From Pseudomonas palleroniana (GTDB lineage Bacteria; Pseudomonadota; Gammaproteobacteria; Pseudomonadales; Pseudomonadaceae), in assembly GCF_003031675.1 (NCBI RefSeq), contig NZ_PYWX01000071.1, positions 124,001 to 188,000 of the forward strand: 64,000 nucleotides of DNA, in the 5' to 3' direction. The notes beneath the pieces were generated by a model that saw nothing but the letters and a program-made list of their open reading frames with translations, had not been told where the DNA came from and did not search any database. The position numbers and the translations under genes were made by a program. Of the stretch, positions 51,181-59,237 are shown piece after piece (positions within the stretch are counted from its first letter, which is position 1; every line of letters starts with the position of its first letter).

Positions 51181-52560
51181 TCAAACCGAAGTCGCCTTGA
51201 GATCGCGATAGCCGGCGCCGGGATGGTTCGGCGCCAACCGCGCGCCTTCGTCAAACAGCTTCTCACGCAAGGTGCCTTGGGCATATTCGGTCTTGTACAC
51301 GCCGCGCTTCTGCAACTCCGGCACGAGCAGGTCGACGGCGTCGATAAAGGTTTCGTGGGTCAGCGCATAGGCCAGGTTGAAACCGTCTACGTCGGTCTCT
51401 TCGACCCATTCCTGCAGCAGGTCGGCGACGGTTTGCGGGCCGCCGACGAACAGCGGGCCAAAACCGCCGATGCCGACCCAGTCCGCCAGTTCATGGGGGG
51501 TCCAGACCTTGTTCTGATCGGCCGTGGAGAACGCTTCCACCGCCGATTGAATGGCGTTGGTGTGCACATGCTTGAGCGGCTCATCCGGTTTGAATTGGCT
51601 GAAATCGATACCGGTCCAGCCGGAGATCAGCGCCATCGCGCCTTCGTAGCTGACATAGGTTTTGTATTCGTCGAACTTGGCTTTGGCCTTCGCATCGGTC
51701 TCGCCGACGATCACCGTCTGCAGATTGAAAATCAGGATTTTCCTGGGGTCACGCCCGGCCTCGGCGGCGCGGCGGCGGATGTCGGCGACAGTCTTTTTCA
51801 GCAGCACCTTGGACGGCGCGGCCACGAACACGCATTCGGCCTGCTCAGCGGCGAACTGCTTGCCACGGCTGGATGCACCGGCCTGGTAGAGCACAGGCGT
51901 GCGCTGTGGCGAGGGTTCGCACAGGTGAATACCGGGCACCTGGAAGTGCTTGCCGACATGGCGGATCTCGTGGATTTTGCTCGGGTCGCTGAAAATCCGC
52001 CGCTCGCGGTCACGCAGTACGGCGCCCTCCTCCCAACTGCCTTCCCAGAGTTTGTAGCAAACCTGCAGGTATTCTTCGGCGTAGTCGTAGCGTGCATCGT
52101 GTTCGGTCTGGGCTTTCTGGCCGAGGTTCTTGGCACCGCTTTCCAGATAGGAGGTGACGATGTTCCAGCCGATACGGCCCTTGGTCAGATGATCGAGGGT
52201 CGAAAGCCGGCGAGCAAACGGGTACGGATGCTCGAACGACAGCGAGGCGGTCAGGCCAAAACCCAGGTGTTCGGTAACCAGCGCCATCGGCGCGATCAGC
52301 GACAACGGGTCGTTGACCGGCACCTGCGCCGCCTGGCGGATCGCCGCGTCGCCGTTGCCGTTGTAAACATCGTAGATACCCAGCACGTCGGCGATAAACA
52401 GGCCGTCGAACTTGCCACGCTCGAGGATTTTCGCAAGGTCGGTCCAGTACTCCAGGTCCTTGTACTGCCACGAGCGGTCCCGCGGGTGCGCCCACAGGCC
52501 GGGGGATTGGTGACCCACGCAGTTCATGTCGAAGGCATTCAAGCGGATTTGCCGGGCCAT
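51181..52560 (-). CDS. LLM-class FMN-dependent monooxygenase (NtaA/SnaA/DszA family)
   Basis: A 459-residue luciferase-like flavin monooxygenase. MARQIRLNAFDMNCVGHQSPGLW at the N-terminus, GRIGWNIVTSYLESGAKNLG and PVLYQAGASSRGKQFAAEQAECVFV are signatures of the NtaA/DszA group, which use reduced FMN to attack sulfur or nitrogen compounds. Start ATG 52560 overlaps the preceding stop by one base (TGATG). Beside SfnB-type genes it is probably a desulfurising enzyme for organosulfur; the substrate is inferred only from context. Confidence 0.88.
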   Translation of the reverse strand: MARQIRLNAFDMNCVGHQSPGLWAHPRDRSWQYKDLEYWTDLAKILERGKFDGLFIADVLGIYDVYNGNGDAAIRQAAQVPVNDPLSLIAPMALVTEHLGFGLTASLSFEHPYPFARRLSTLDHLTKGRIGWNIVTSYLESGAKNLGQKAQTEHDARYDYAEEYLQVCYKLWEGSWEEGAVLRDRERRIFSDPSKIHEIRHVGKHFQVPGIHLCEPSPQRTPVLYQAGASSRGKQFAAEQAECVFVAAPSKVLLKKTVADIRRRAAEAGRDPRKILIFNLQTVIVGETDAKAKAKFDEYKTYVSYEGAMALISGWTGIDFSQFKPDEPLKHVHTNAIQSAVEAFSTADQNKVWTPHELADWVGIGGFGPLFVGGPQTVADLLQEWVEETDVDGFNLAYALTHETFIDAVDLLVPELQKRGVYKTEYAQGTLREKLFDEGARLAPNHPGAGYRDLKATSV

Positions 52561-52898
52561 CAATGCACTCCGTTGAGATGGAAATTGCCGACCACCTGAT
52601 ATTTCCAGCGCAGCGGGTCATCCAGGGTCGACGGCAAGGCGGTGCGCTGGCCGGTCAGTTCGAATTCGGCGTTGCTGGCGGCAATCAGGGCTTCGGCGGC
52701 GGCGATTTGCGCTTCGGTCAACGCGACCGGGCTGGGATGGGTTTCGGCGCGTTCAAGCAAGGCCGCGGCGACATCGACGCGGATCTGCAAATCACCGAAA
52801 CGGCTGATCACGTAAGGGTCATCGCTTTTCTCGACATGGCGTCGGGTGCTTTCGAGCAATTGGCGCGCTTGATTCAGAACGGGGTTCGGTGCAGTCAT
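52560..52898 (-). CDS. Stand-alone C-terminal acyl-CoA-dehydrogenase domain
   Basis: A 112-residue protein that corresponds to only the last quarter of the SfnB-type enzyme encoded just upstream. Both contain a GDLQ-R-V segment and end DDPLRWKYQVVGNFHLNGVH here versus HDPARWKYHLIGNFVLNGVKP in the full-length protein. It lacks the N-terminal and beta domains and thus the flavin site. It is one link in a coupled operon (TGATG with the monooxygenase; 11 bases after the SfnB-like gene). Either a remnant of a second copy or a retained accessory subunit. Confidence 0.72.
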   Translation of the reverse strand: MTAPNPVLNQARQLLESTRRHVEKSDDPYVISRFGDLQIRVDVAAALLERAETHPSPVALTEAQIAAAEALIAASNAEFELTGQRTALPSTLDDPLRWKYQVVGNFHLNGVH

Positions 52899-52909
52899 GG
52901 GTAGGCTCC

Positions 52910-54106
52910 TCAGTTCCAGGCGTGGCGGGCAGGCTTCACGCCGTTAAGCACAAAATTGCCGATCAGGTGGTATTTCCAGCGGGCCGGGTCGTGCAGGGTA
53001 TGGGTGCGTGCATTGCGCCAGAAGCGGTCGAGGTTGTGCTTGGCGGTGACCGAGCGGGTGCCGGCCAGTTCGAAGAGTTTGCTGCTGGCGAGCAATGCGG
53101 TTTCGGCGGACAGGACCTTGGCCTGGGCAACCACCAGCGAGGCATTGGCCACGGTGTCTTCATTCGGTTCAGCCAGGGCAAGGTCGACCGCGATACCGGC
53201 CTTGGCGAGGATCGCTTCGGTACCATGCACACGCCACTGCAGGTCGCCGATGGCGGCAATGGTGAACGGGTCTTGCCAGCCGTGGTCCTGCTGGCTGTCG
53301 ATCCATGGGCGCGCCTGGCGCGCGTAGATTTTGGCTTGCTCAAGGGCGCCCAGGGCAATGCCGGTGTCGACGGCGGCCTGGATGATCTGCGAGATCGGGC
53401 CGCTGGCGGTGGGTTGGTCGAACGCCCGGTGTGCGGGGATCACCGCGCTCAAGGGCACACTCACGCCATCGAGGGTCACGCCGCCGCTGGCGGTGGTGCG
53501 CTGGCCAAAGCCGTCCCAATTGTCGATGACGCTCAGGCCCGGTGCATCACGTTCGATAAGCGCAATAAACGCCTGGCCGTTTTCGTCATTGCCGACGGTG
53601 GGCACCAGGTGCGCAAACAGTGCGCCGGTGCAATAGAACTTCTCGCCATTGATTTGCGCGCGGTCGCCGTGGAAACGGATCTGGGTATCGAAAGTGCCGG
53701 CATTTTTGCTCTTGGCTTCGGAGAAAGCATTGCCGAAGCGGTAGCCCGCCAGGACCTTGCCGAAGTAATGCCGCTTTTGCTCCTCTGTCGCCGTTTGCAC
53801 CAGGATATCCACCACGCCCAGGTGGTTCTGCGGGATCTGCCCCAGTGACGGGTCGGCGGCGGAGATCAACTTGATCACCTCGGCCACGGTCACATAGGAC
53901 ACTTCGGCCCCACCGTAGGCTTTAGGCACGGTGATGCCCCACAGGCCGCTGGCAGAGAACTCGTCGAGTTCGGCCACCGGCAAGCGACGCTCACGGTCGC
54001 GCGCGCTGGCATCAACGGCAAAACGTGCGGCCAGGCGCGTCGCCACTTCAATGGCTTCGGCGTCCGAACGAATGATATGGGCAGGGTGTTGAGGGTGGGT
54101 TGACAT
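52910..54106 (-). CDS. SfnB-like acyl-CoA dehydrogenase-type sulfur acquisition oxidoreductase
   Basis: A 398-residue flavoprotein with the acyl-CoA dehydrogenase fold: helical N-domain with AYGGAEVSYVTVAEVIKLIS, middle beta-domain with INGEKFYCTGALFAHLVP and C-domain with ALEQAKIYARQARPW. Proteins of the SfnB/DszC type oxidise organosulfur compounds or assist sulfur scavenging. ATG 54106 has GGAG 8 bases upstream and lies about 28 bases after a predicted sigma-54 start, which fits RpoN/SfnR-controlled sulfone genes of pseudomonads. Confidence 0.85.
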   Translation of the reverse strand: MSTHPQHPAHIIRSDAEAIEVATRLAARFAVDASARDRERRLPVAELDEFSASGLWGITVPKAYGGAEVSYVTVAEVIKLISAADPSLGQIPQNHLGVVDILVQTATEEQKRHYFGKVLAGYRFGNAFSEAKSKNAGTFDTQIRFHGDRAQINGEKFYCTGALFAHLVPTVGNDENGQAFIALIERDAPGLSVIDNWDGFGQRTTASGGVTLDGVSVPLSAVIPAHRAFDQPTASGPISQIIQAAVDTGIALGALEQAKIYARQARPWIDSQQDHGWQDPFTIAAIGDLQWRVHGTEAILAKAGIAVDLALAEPNEDTVANASLVVAQAKVLSAETALLASSKLFELAGTRSVTAKHNLDRFWRNARTHTLHDPARWKYHLIGNFVLNGVKPARHAWN

Positions 54107-54145
54107 GGGCCGACTCCAGGCTCCGATGGGATGACCTGTGCAATT

Positions 54146-54159
54146 GCAGGAGTCGTGCC
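54146..54159 (-). promoter_or_regulatory. Candidate sigma-54 promoter of the sfnB-like operon
   Basis: Minus-strand AGGCACG-ACTC-CTGC matches TGGCACG-N4-TTGC with GG and GC 10 bases apart. It is nearly the same as the site before the LIV operon. Upstream an inverted repeat TGCTGGT/ACCAGCA spans about 54190-54231 and could hold an activator. Confidence 0.6.
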
Positions 54160-54261
54160 TGAATTTAATCGTCAATAAAATCAGCGGCTTGCTGGTAAGT
54201 CAGCGCTGTGGGGCGTGTTTCAAACCAGCAAAGTGCCCAGGCGCTGTTGCCTGGCGAACAG

Positions 54262-54837
54262 TTAGATCACCACGGTCCGAACGAAGCACACGGCCACATC
54301 ACCCTCATTGCGATAGTGGTGGAACTGGCGGCTGGCGAACATGTAGAACTCGCCTGCGGCAACGTGCTTTTCTTCGTCATCCAGAATCAGGGTCAGGGCC
54401 CCTTCATACACAAACAATTGCACGCTCCAGCCTTCCGGGTCCGGTTCGGGGCTGTAGCGATCACCGGGCTCCAGGCGCATCTCCCACAACTCGACTTCGC
54501 GCCGGGCGTTGGCCCTGGCCAGCAGCACGGCCTTGCTGCCGGGGATATCGCCGGCCCAGGCCAACTCGTTGATGCGGCTGTGGTCGCCCGCATCCGGCGC
54601 CTGGATCAGGTCGCTGAACGCCACCTCCAGCGCTTCGGCGACACGGTCCAGGGTCGACAGGCTCACATTCTTCTCCCCCGCCTCGATGGCCACCAGCATG
54701 CGCCGGCTGACCCCGGACTTTTCCGCGAGCGCGGTCTGGCTCAGGTCGGCGGCGTGGCGCAGGCGACGAACGTTTTGGCTGACGTGTTGCAGGACCGAAG
54801 CCCGTTGCGGATTTTCTTTGTGCACTATATTGCTCAA
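54262..54837 (-). CDS. XRE-family regulator with cupin domain
   Basis: A 191-residue regulator with an N-terminal helix-turn-helix (about residues 18-75, LRHAADLSQTALAEKSGVSRRMLVAIEAG) and a C-terminal cupin (about 115-188, PDPEGWSVQLFVYEGALTLIL then HVAAGEFYMFASRQFHHYRN). The start is either TTG 54837 or GTG 54825; no ATG is available near the domain start. It is divergent from the EamA transporter, separated by 80 bases that contain a 12-bp palindrome, so it probably controls that gene and itself. Confidence 0.87.
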   Translation of the reverse strand: MSNIVHKENPQRASVLQHVSQNVRRLRHAADLSQTALAEKSGVSRRMLVAIEAGEKNVSLSTLDRVAEALEVAFSDLIQAPDAGDHSRINELAWAGDIPGSKAVLLARANARREVELWEMRLEPGDRYSPEPDPEGWSVQLFVYEGALTLILDDEEKHVAAGEFYMFASRQFHHYRNEGDVAVCFVRTVVI

Positions 54838-54850
54838 TTGGTAGGTGTGC

Positions 54851-54862
54851 GCAGTATACTGC
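54851..54862. promoter_or_regulatory. Palindrome with overlapping divergent -10 elements
   Basis: GCAGTATACTGC is a perfect 12-bp palindrome that contains TATACT on both strands. It lies between the divergent XRE-cupin and EamA genes, about 55 bases before the EamA start and about 15 bases before the regulator start. It may be a symmetric promoter, the regulator's operator, or both. Confidence 0.45.
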
Positions 54863-54917
54863 CCAGCGTGCGGCGCATTGTGCGGTCCGTGCCTTTCCCT
54901 TGCAAGACCGAGCCGCC

Positions 54918-55847
54918 ATGACCTCCTCGAACGTTTCCCCGCGTTTCAACCGTTTCAGCAAAGCCGAATGCATCCTGGTGCTGATCACCATGATCTGGGG
55001 CGGCACCTTTTTGCTGGTGCAGCATGCCATGACCGTCAGCGGCCCGATGTTTTTCGTGGGGTTGCGATTTGCGGCGGCGGCGCTCGTGGTCGGTTTCTTC
55101 TCACTGCGTACGCTGAGCGAGCTGACCCTGTTTGAATTGAAGGCCGGCGCCTTCATCGGCACCTCGATCATGTTCGGCTATGGCATGCAGACCATCGGTT
55201 TGCAGACCATCCCCAGCAGCCAGTCGGCCTTTATCACGGCGCTGTATGTGCCCTGCGTGCCATTGTTGCAGTGGCTGGTGCTCGGCAGGCGCCCAGGGCT
55301 GATGCCGAGCATCGGCATCATGCTGGCGTTTACCGGGTTGATGCTGCTGACAGGCCCCAGCGGCGCCTCGCTCAACTTCAGCGCCGGTGAGATCGCCACG
55401 CTGATCTGTGCAATCGCGGTGGCAGCGGAAATCATCCTCATCGGCGCCTATGCCGGGCAGGTGGATGTGCGTCGCGTCACCGTGGTGCAACTGGCCACGG
55501 CGTCGCTGTTGTCGTTTCTGATGGTGGTGCCGATGGGTGAAGCGCTGCCCGAGTTCTCGTGGCTGCTGCTGTTCAGTGCCGTCGGCCTGGGCTTGACCAG
55601 TGCGATCATCCAGGTGGCGATGAACTGGGCGCAACAGAGTGTTTCGCCAACCCGCGCCACCTTGATCTATGCCGGTGAGCCGGTGTGGGCCGGCGTGATC
55701 GGGCGCATCGCCGGGGAGCGCTTTCCGCCGATTGCCATGTTGGGGGCGGCATTGATTGTGGTGGCGGTGATCGTCAGTGAGTTGAAGACCAAGGGGCAAA
55801 AGGCCATCGACCTGGCGGATGAAAGGGAACAGGAGCAGCAGAGCTAG
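54918..55847 (+). CDS. EamA/DMT-family transporter
   Basis: A 309-residue inner-membrane protein of the drug/metabolite transporter superfamily with ten helices in two EamA repeats: ECILVLITMIWGGTFLLVQHAM in the first and AEIILIGAYAGQV in the second, ending with a charged tail. ATG 54918 (MTSSNVSP) is preferred to one 6 codons upstream. These proteins usually export amino acids or related metabolites. Likely regulated by the divergent XRE-cupin protein. Confidence 0.87.
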   Translation: MTSSNVSPRFNRFSKAECILVLITMIWGGTFLLVQHAMTVSGPMFFVGLRFAAAALVVGFFSLRTLSELTLFELKAGAFIGTSIMFGYGMQTIGLQTIPSSQSAFITALYVPCVPLLQWLVLGRRPGLMPSIGIMLAFTGLMLLTGPSGASLNFSAGEIATLICAIAVAAEIILIGAYAGQVDVRRVTVVQLATASLLSFLMVVPMGEALPEFSWLLLFSAVGLGLTSAIIQVAMNWAQQSVSPTRATLIYAGEPVWAGVIGRIAGERFPPIAMLGAALIVVAVIVSELKTKGQKAIDLADEREQEQQS

Positions 55848-55971
55848 GGTCCGACACAATGCCAAATGGGAGTTTTCGGCCTACCTTGTAGGATCCTGCC
55901 ACATGTTGCCGTTTGGTGATCACGAAAGCGGCACGTATGATGCATCTCAAACTCCCGCAGATTAGAAGCCT

Positions 55972-58893
55972 ATGTCCCTGATAGTTCTACTGCTTCTGCC
56001 GTTCCTTGGCAGCTGTCTGGCGGCCTTGCTGCCGCACAATGCACGTAACACCGAATCCTTGCTGGCCGGCCTGGTGGCGCTGGTCGGCACTGTTCAAGTA
56101 GCCCTGCTCTACCCCCTGATCGCCCATGGTGGCGTGATTCACGAAGAATTCATGTGGTTGCCCAGCCTCGGGCTGAACTTCGTCTTGCGCATGGACGGGT
56201 TTGCCTGGCTGTTCTCGATGCTAGTGCTGGGCATCGGCACGCTGGTGTCGCTGTATGCGCGCTATTACATGTCGCCGGATGACCCGGTACCGCGCTTCTT
56301 CGCGTTTTTCCTGGCGTTCATGGGCGCCATGCTCGGGCTGGTGATTTCCGGCAACCTGATCCAGATCGTGTTCTTCTGGGAACTGACCAGCCTGTTCTCG
56401 TTCCTGCTGATCGGCTACTGGCACCATCGGGCGGATGCGCGCCGTGGCGCCTATATGGCCTTGATGGTCACCGGCGCCGGTGGCCTGTGCCTGTTGGCGG
56501 GTGTGATGCTGCTGGGGCATATCGTCGGCAGCTATGACCTGGACCAGGTATTGGCGGCGGGCGATCAGATCCGTGCGCATTCGCTCTACCCGGTCATGCT
56601 AGCGCTGGTGCTGGTCGGCGCGCTGAGCAAAAGCGCGCAATTCCCCTTCCATTTCTGGCTGCCCCACGCAATGGCGGCCCCTACGCCGGTATCGGCCTAC
56701 CTGCACTCGGCGACGATGGTGAAGGCCGGCGTGTTCCTGCTGGCCCGCCTGTGGCCGTCGCTGTCCGGCAGCGAAGAATGGTTCTGGATCGTCGGCGGTG
56801 CCGGCGCTCTCACCCTCCTCCTCGGCGCGTACTGCGCCATGTTTCAGAATGACCTCAAGGGCCTGCTGGCCTACTCCACCATCAGCCACCTCGGGCTGAT
56901 CACCCTGCTGCTGGGCCTCAACAGCCCGTTGGCGGCGGTCGCCGCGGTCTTCCATATCCTCAACCATGCGACGTTCAAGGCTTCGTTGTTCATGGCGGCG
57001 GGGATCATCGACCACGAAAGCGGCACCCGTGACATTCGCAAGCTCAGTGGCCTGGTCCGTCTGATCCCGTTTACCGCGACCCTGGCCATGGTGGCCAGCG
57101 CCTCCATGGCCGGCGTACCGTTGCTTAACGGCTTCCTGTCCAAAGAGATGTTCTTCGCCGAAACGGTGTTTATCTCGGCGACCCAATGGGTGGAGATCGC
57201 CCTGCCGGCGATCGCGACCATTGCCGGCACCTTCAGCGTGGCCTACGCCCTGCGTTTTACCGTCGATGTGTTCTTTGGCCCGCCCGCGACGGACCTGCCC
57301 CACACGCCCCACGAGCCACCGCGCTGGATGCGTGCACCGGTGGAGTTGCTGGTGTTTACCTGCCTGCTGGTGGGGATTTTCCCGGCTCAAGTGGTCGGTT
57401 CGATCCTGGCCGCGGCCGCCTTGCCGGTGGTCGGCGGCGTGCTGCCGCAATACAGCCTGGCCATCTGGCACGGCTGGAACGCACCGATGATAATGAGCCT
57501 GGTGGCCATGAGCGGCGGCGTGGTGCTGTACCTGCTGCTGCGCAAACAGCTCAAGCGCGGCCGCTTCGCGTACCCGCCGATCATCAGCTACTTCAATGGC
57601 AAGCGCATGTTCGAACGCAGCCTGGTGGTGATGATGCGCGGCGTGCGCAAGATCGAGAAACGCATCAGCACCAAGCGCCTGCAGACCCAGCTGTTCCTGT
57701 TGGTACTGGTGGCGGTGATCGGCGGCATGATCCCGATGCTCAACAGCGGCCTCAGCTGGGGTGACCGGCCGAAGATCCCGGGCTCCATCGTGTTCGTCAC
57801 CCTGTGGTTGCTGGCGATCGCCTGCGCCCTGGGCGCCGCCTGGCAAGCCAAGTACCACCGGCTGGCCGCCCTGACCATGGTCAGCGTGTGCGGCATGGTC
57901 ACCTGCGTCACGTTCGTGTGGTTCTCGGCGCCGGACCTGGCGCTGACGCAACTGGCGGTCGAGGTGGTCACTACGGTGCTGATCCTGCTGGGCCTGCGCT
58001 GGCTGCCACGGCGGATCGAAGAGGTCTCGCCACTGCCCAGCTCGTTGCGCAAGGCCCGCATCCGACGCGTGCGGGACTTGCTGTTGTCCAGCGTGGTCGG
58101 TGGCGGCATGGCGCTGTTGTCGTATGCGATGCTGACACGCCAGACGCCCAACGATATTTCCTCGTTCTACCTCAGTCGTGCCTTGCCCGAAGGCGGCGGC
58201 AGCAATGTGGTGAACGTGATGCTCGTCGACTTCCGCGGCTTCGACACCCTCGGTGAAATCACTGTGCTCGGCGCCGTGGCATTGACCGTGTATGCCCTGC
58301 TGCGCCGCTTCCGGCCGTCGAAAGAAAGCATGGAGTTGCCACCGCAACAGCGCCAACTGGCACCGGACGTGGCCACCGACCTGGTCAACCCGCGCCAAGC
58401 CAGCGATACCGCCCTGGGCTTCATGATGGTGCCCGCAGTACTGGTACGCCTGCTGCTGCCGATTGCGCTGGTGGTGTCGTTCTACCTGTTCATGCGCGGC
58501 CACAACCAGCCCGGCGGTGGTTTTGTCGCCGGCCTGGTGATGTCGGTGGCGTTCATTCTGCAATACATGGTGGCCGGCACCCAGTGGGTCGAGGCGCAGA
58601 TGAGCCTGCGGCCGATGCGCTGGATGGGCTTCGGCCTGCTCTCGGCGACACTGACCGGGCTCGGTGCGCTGTTGGTCGGTTACCCGTTCCTGACCACGCA
58701 TACCTGGCATTTCAGCCTGCCGTTGCTGGGCGATATTCACGTAGCCAGTGCGCTGTTCTTCGACGTCGGCGTTTACGCCATGGTCGTTGGCTCGACGCTG
58801 CTGATGCTCACCGCCCTCGGCCACCAGTCGGTACGCGCGCATAAACCGAGCAACCAGGCCAAAGTGGTTGCCGCAACAGAAGGAGCCGCCTGA
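55972..58893 (+). CDS. mrpA: Mrp-type Na+(K+)/H+ antiporter subunit A/B fusion
   Basis: A 973-residue membrane protein joining MrpA (about residues 1-790) and MrpB (about 800-960). The MrpA part is homologous to NuoL, with VFFWELTSLFSFLLIGYWHH, PFHFWLPHAMAAPTPVSAYLHSATMVKAG and the lysine-bearing FQNDLKGLLAYSTISHLG. The MrpB part shows LFMRGHNQPGGGFVAGLVMSVAF. The A/B fusion is the form named PhaAB or MnhAB in Gram-negatives. It is the first gene of six that together form one antiporter. It overlaps mrpC by one base. Confidence 0.94.
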   Translation: MSLIVLLLLPFLGSCLAALLPHNARNTESLLAGLVALVGTVQVALLYPLIAHGGVIHEEFMWLPSLGLNFVLRMDGFAWLFSMLVLGIGTLVSLYARYYMSPDDPVPRFFAFFLAFMGAMLGLVISGNLIQIVFFWELTSLFSFLLIGYWHHRADARRGAYMALMVTGAGGLCLLAGVMLLGHIVGSYDLDQVLAAGDQIRAHSLYPVMLALVLVGALSKSAQFPFHFWLPHAMAAPTPVSAYLHSATMVKAGVFLLARLWPSLSGSEEWFWIVGGAGALTLLLGAYCAMFQNDLKGLLAYSTISHLGLITLLLGLNSPLAAVAAVFHILNHATFKASLFMAAGIIDHESGTRDIRKLSGLVRLIPFTATLAMVASASMAGVPLLNGFLSKEMFFAETVFISATQWVEIALPAIATIAGTFSVAYALRFTVDVFFGPPATDLPHTPHEPPRWMRAPVELLVFTCLLVGIFPAQVVGSILAAAALPVVGGVLPQYSLAIWHGWNAPMIMSLVAMSGGVVLYLLLRKQLKRGRFAYPPIISYFNGKRMFERSLVVMMRGVRKIEKRISTKRLQTQLFLLVLVAVIGGMIPMLNSGLSWGDRPKIPGSIVFVTLWLLAIACALGAAWQAKYHRLAALTMVSVCGMVTCVTFVWFSAPDLALTQLAVEVVTTVLILLGLRWLPRRIEEVSPLPSSLRKARIRRVRDLLLSSVVGGGMALLSYAMLTRQTPNDISSFYLSRALPEGGGSNVVNVMLVDFRGFDTLGEITVLGAVALTVYALLRRFRPSKESMELPPQQRQLAPDVATDLVNPRQASDTALGFMMVPAVLVRLLLPIALVVSFYLFMRGHNQPGGGFVAGLVMSVAFILQYMVAGTQWVEAQMSLRPMRWMGFGLLSATLTGLGALLVGYPFLTTHTWHFSLPLLGDIHVASALFFDVGVYAMVVGSTLLMLTALGHQSVRAHKPSNQAKVVAATEGAA

Positions 58894-59237
58894 TGGAAGA
58901 AGTCATCGCAATCGCCATTGGGGTCCTGGCGGCCTCCGGTGTGTGGTTGATCCTGCGGCCACGGACGTTCCAGGTCGTGATGGGCCTGTGCCTGCTGTCC
59001 TACGGGGTGAACCTGTTCATTTTCAGCATGGGCAGCCTGTTTATCGGCAAGGAGCCGATCATCAAGGACGGCGTACCGCAAGACCTGCTCCACTATACCG
59101 ACCCCCTGCCCCAGGCCTTGGTGCTGACGGCAATCGTGATCAGCTTCGCCATGACCGCGTTGTTCCTGGTGGTATTGCTGGCGTCCCGGGGCTTGACCGG
59201 AACCGACCATGTGGACGGCCGGGAGCCCAAGCAATGA
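58893..59237 (+). CDS. mrpC: Mrp antiporter subunit C
   Basis: A 114-residue NuoK homologue with three helices. LCLLSYGVNLFIFSMGSLF is the conserved middle helix and DPLPQALVLTAIVISFAMTALF the third, with the Asp-Pro-Leu-Pro-Gln-Ala motif typical of MrpC. Coupled to mrpA by TGATG and to mrpD by ATGA overlap. Confidence 0.94.
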   Translation: MEEVIAIAIGVLAASGVWLILRPRTFQVVMGLCLLSYGVNLFIFSMGSLFIGKEPIIKDGVPQDLLHYTDPLPQALVLTAIVISFAMTALFLVVLLASRGLTGTDHVDGREPKQ

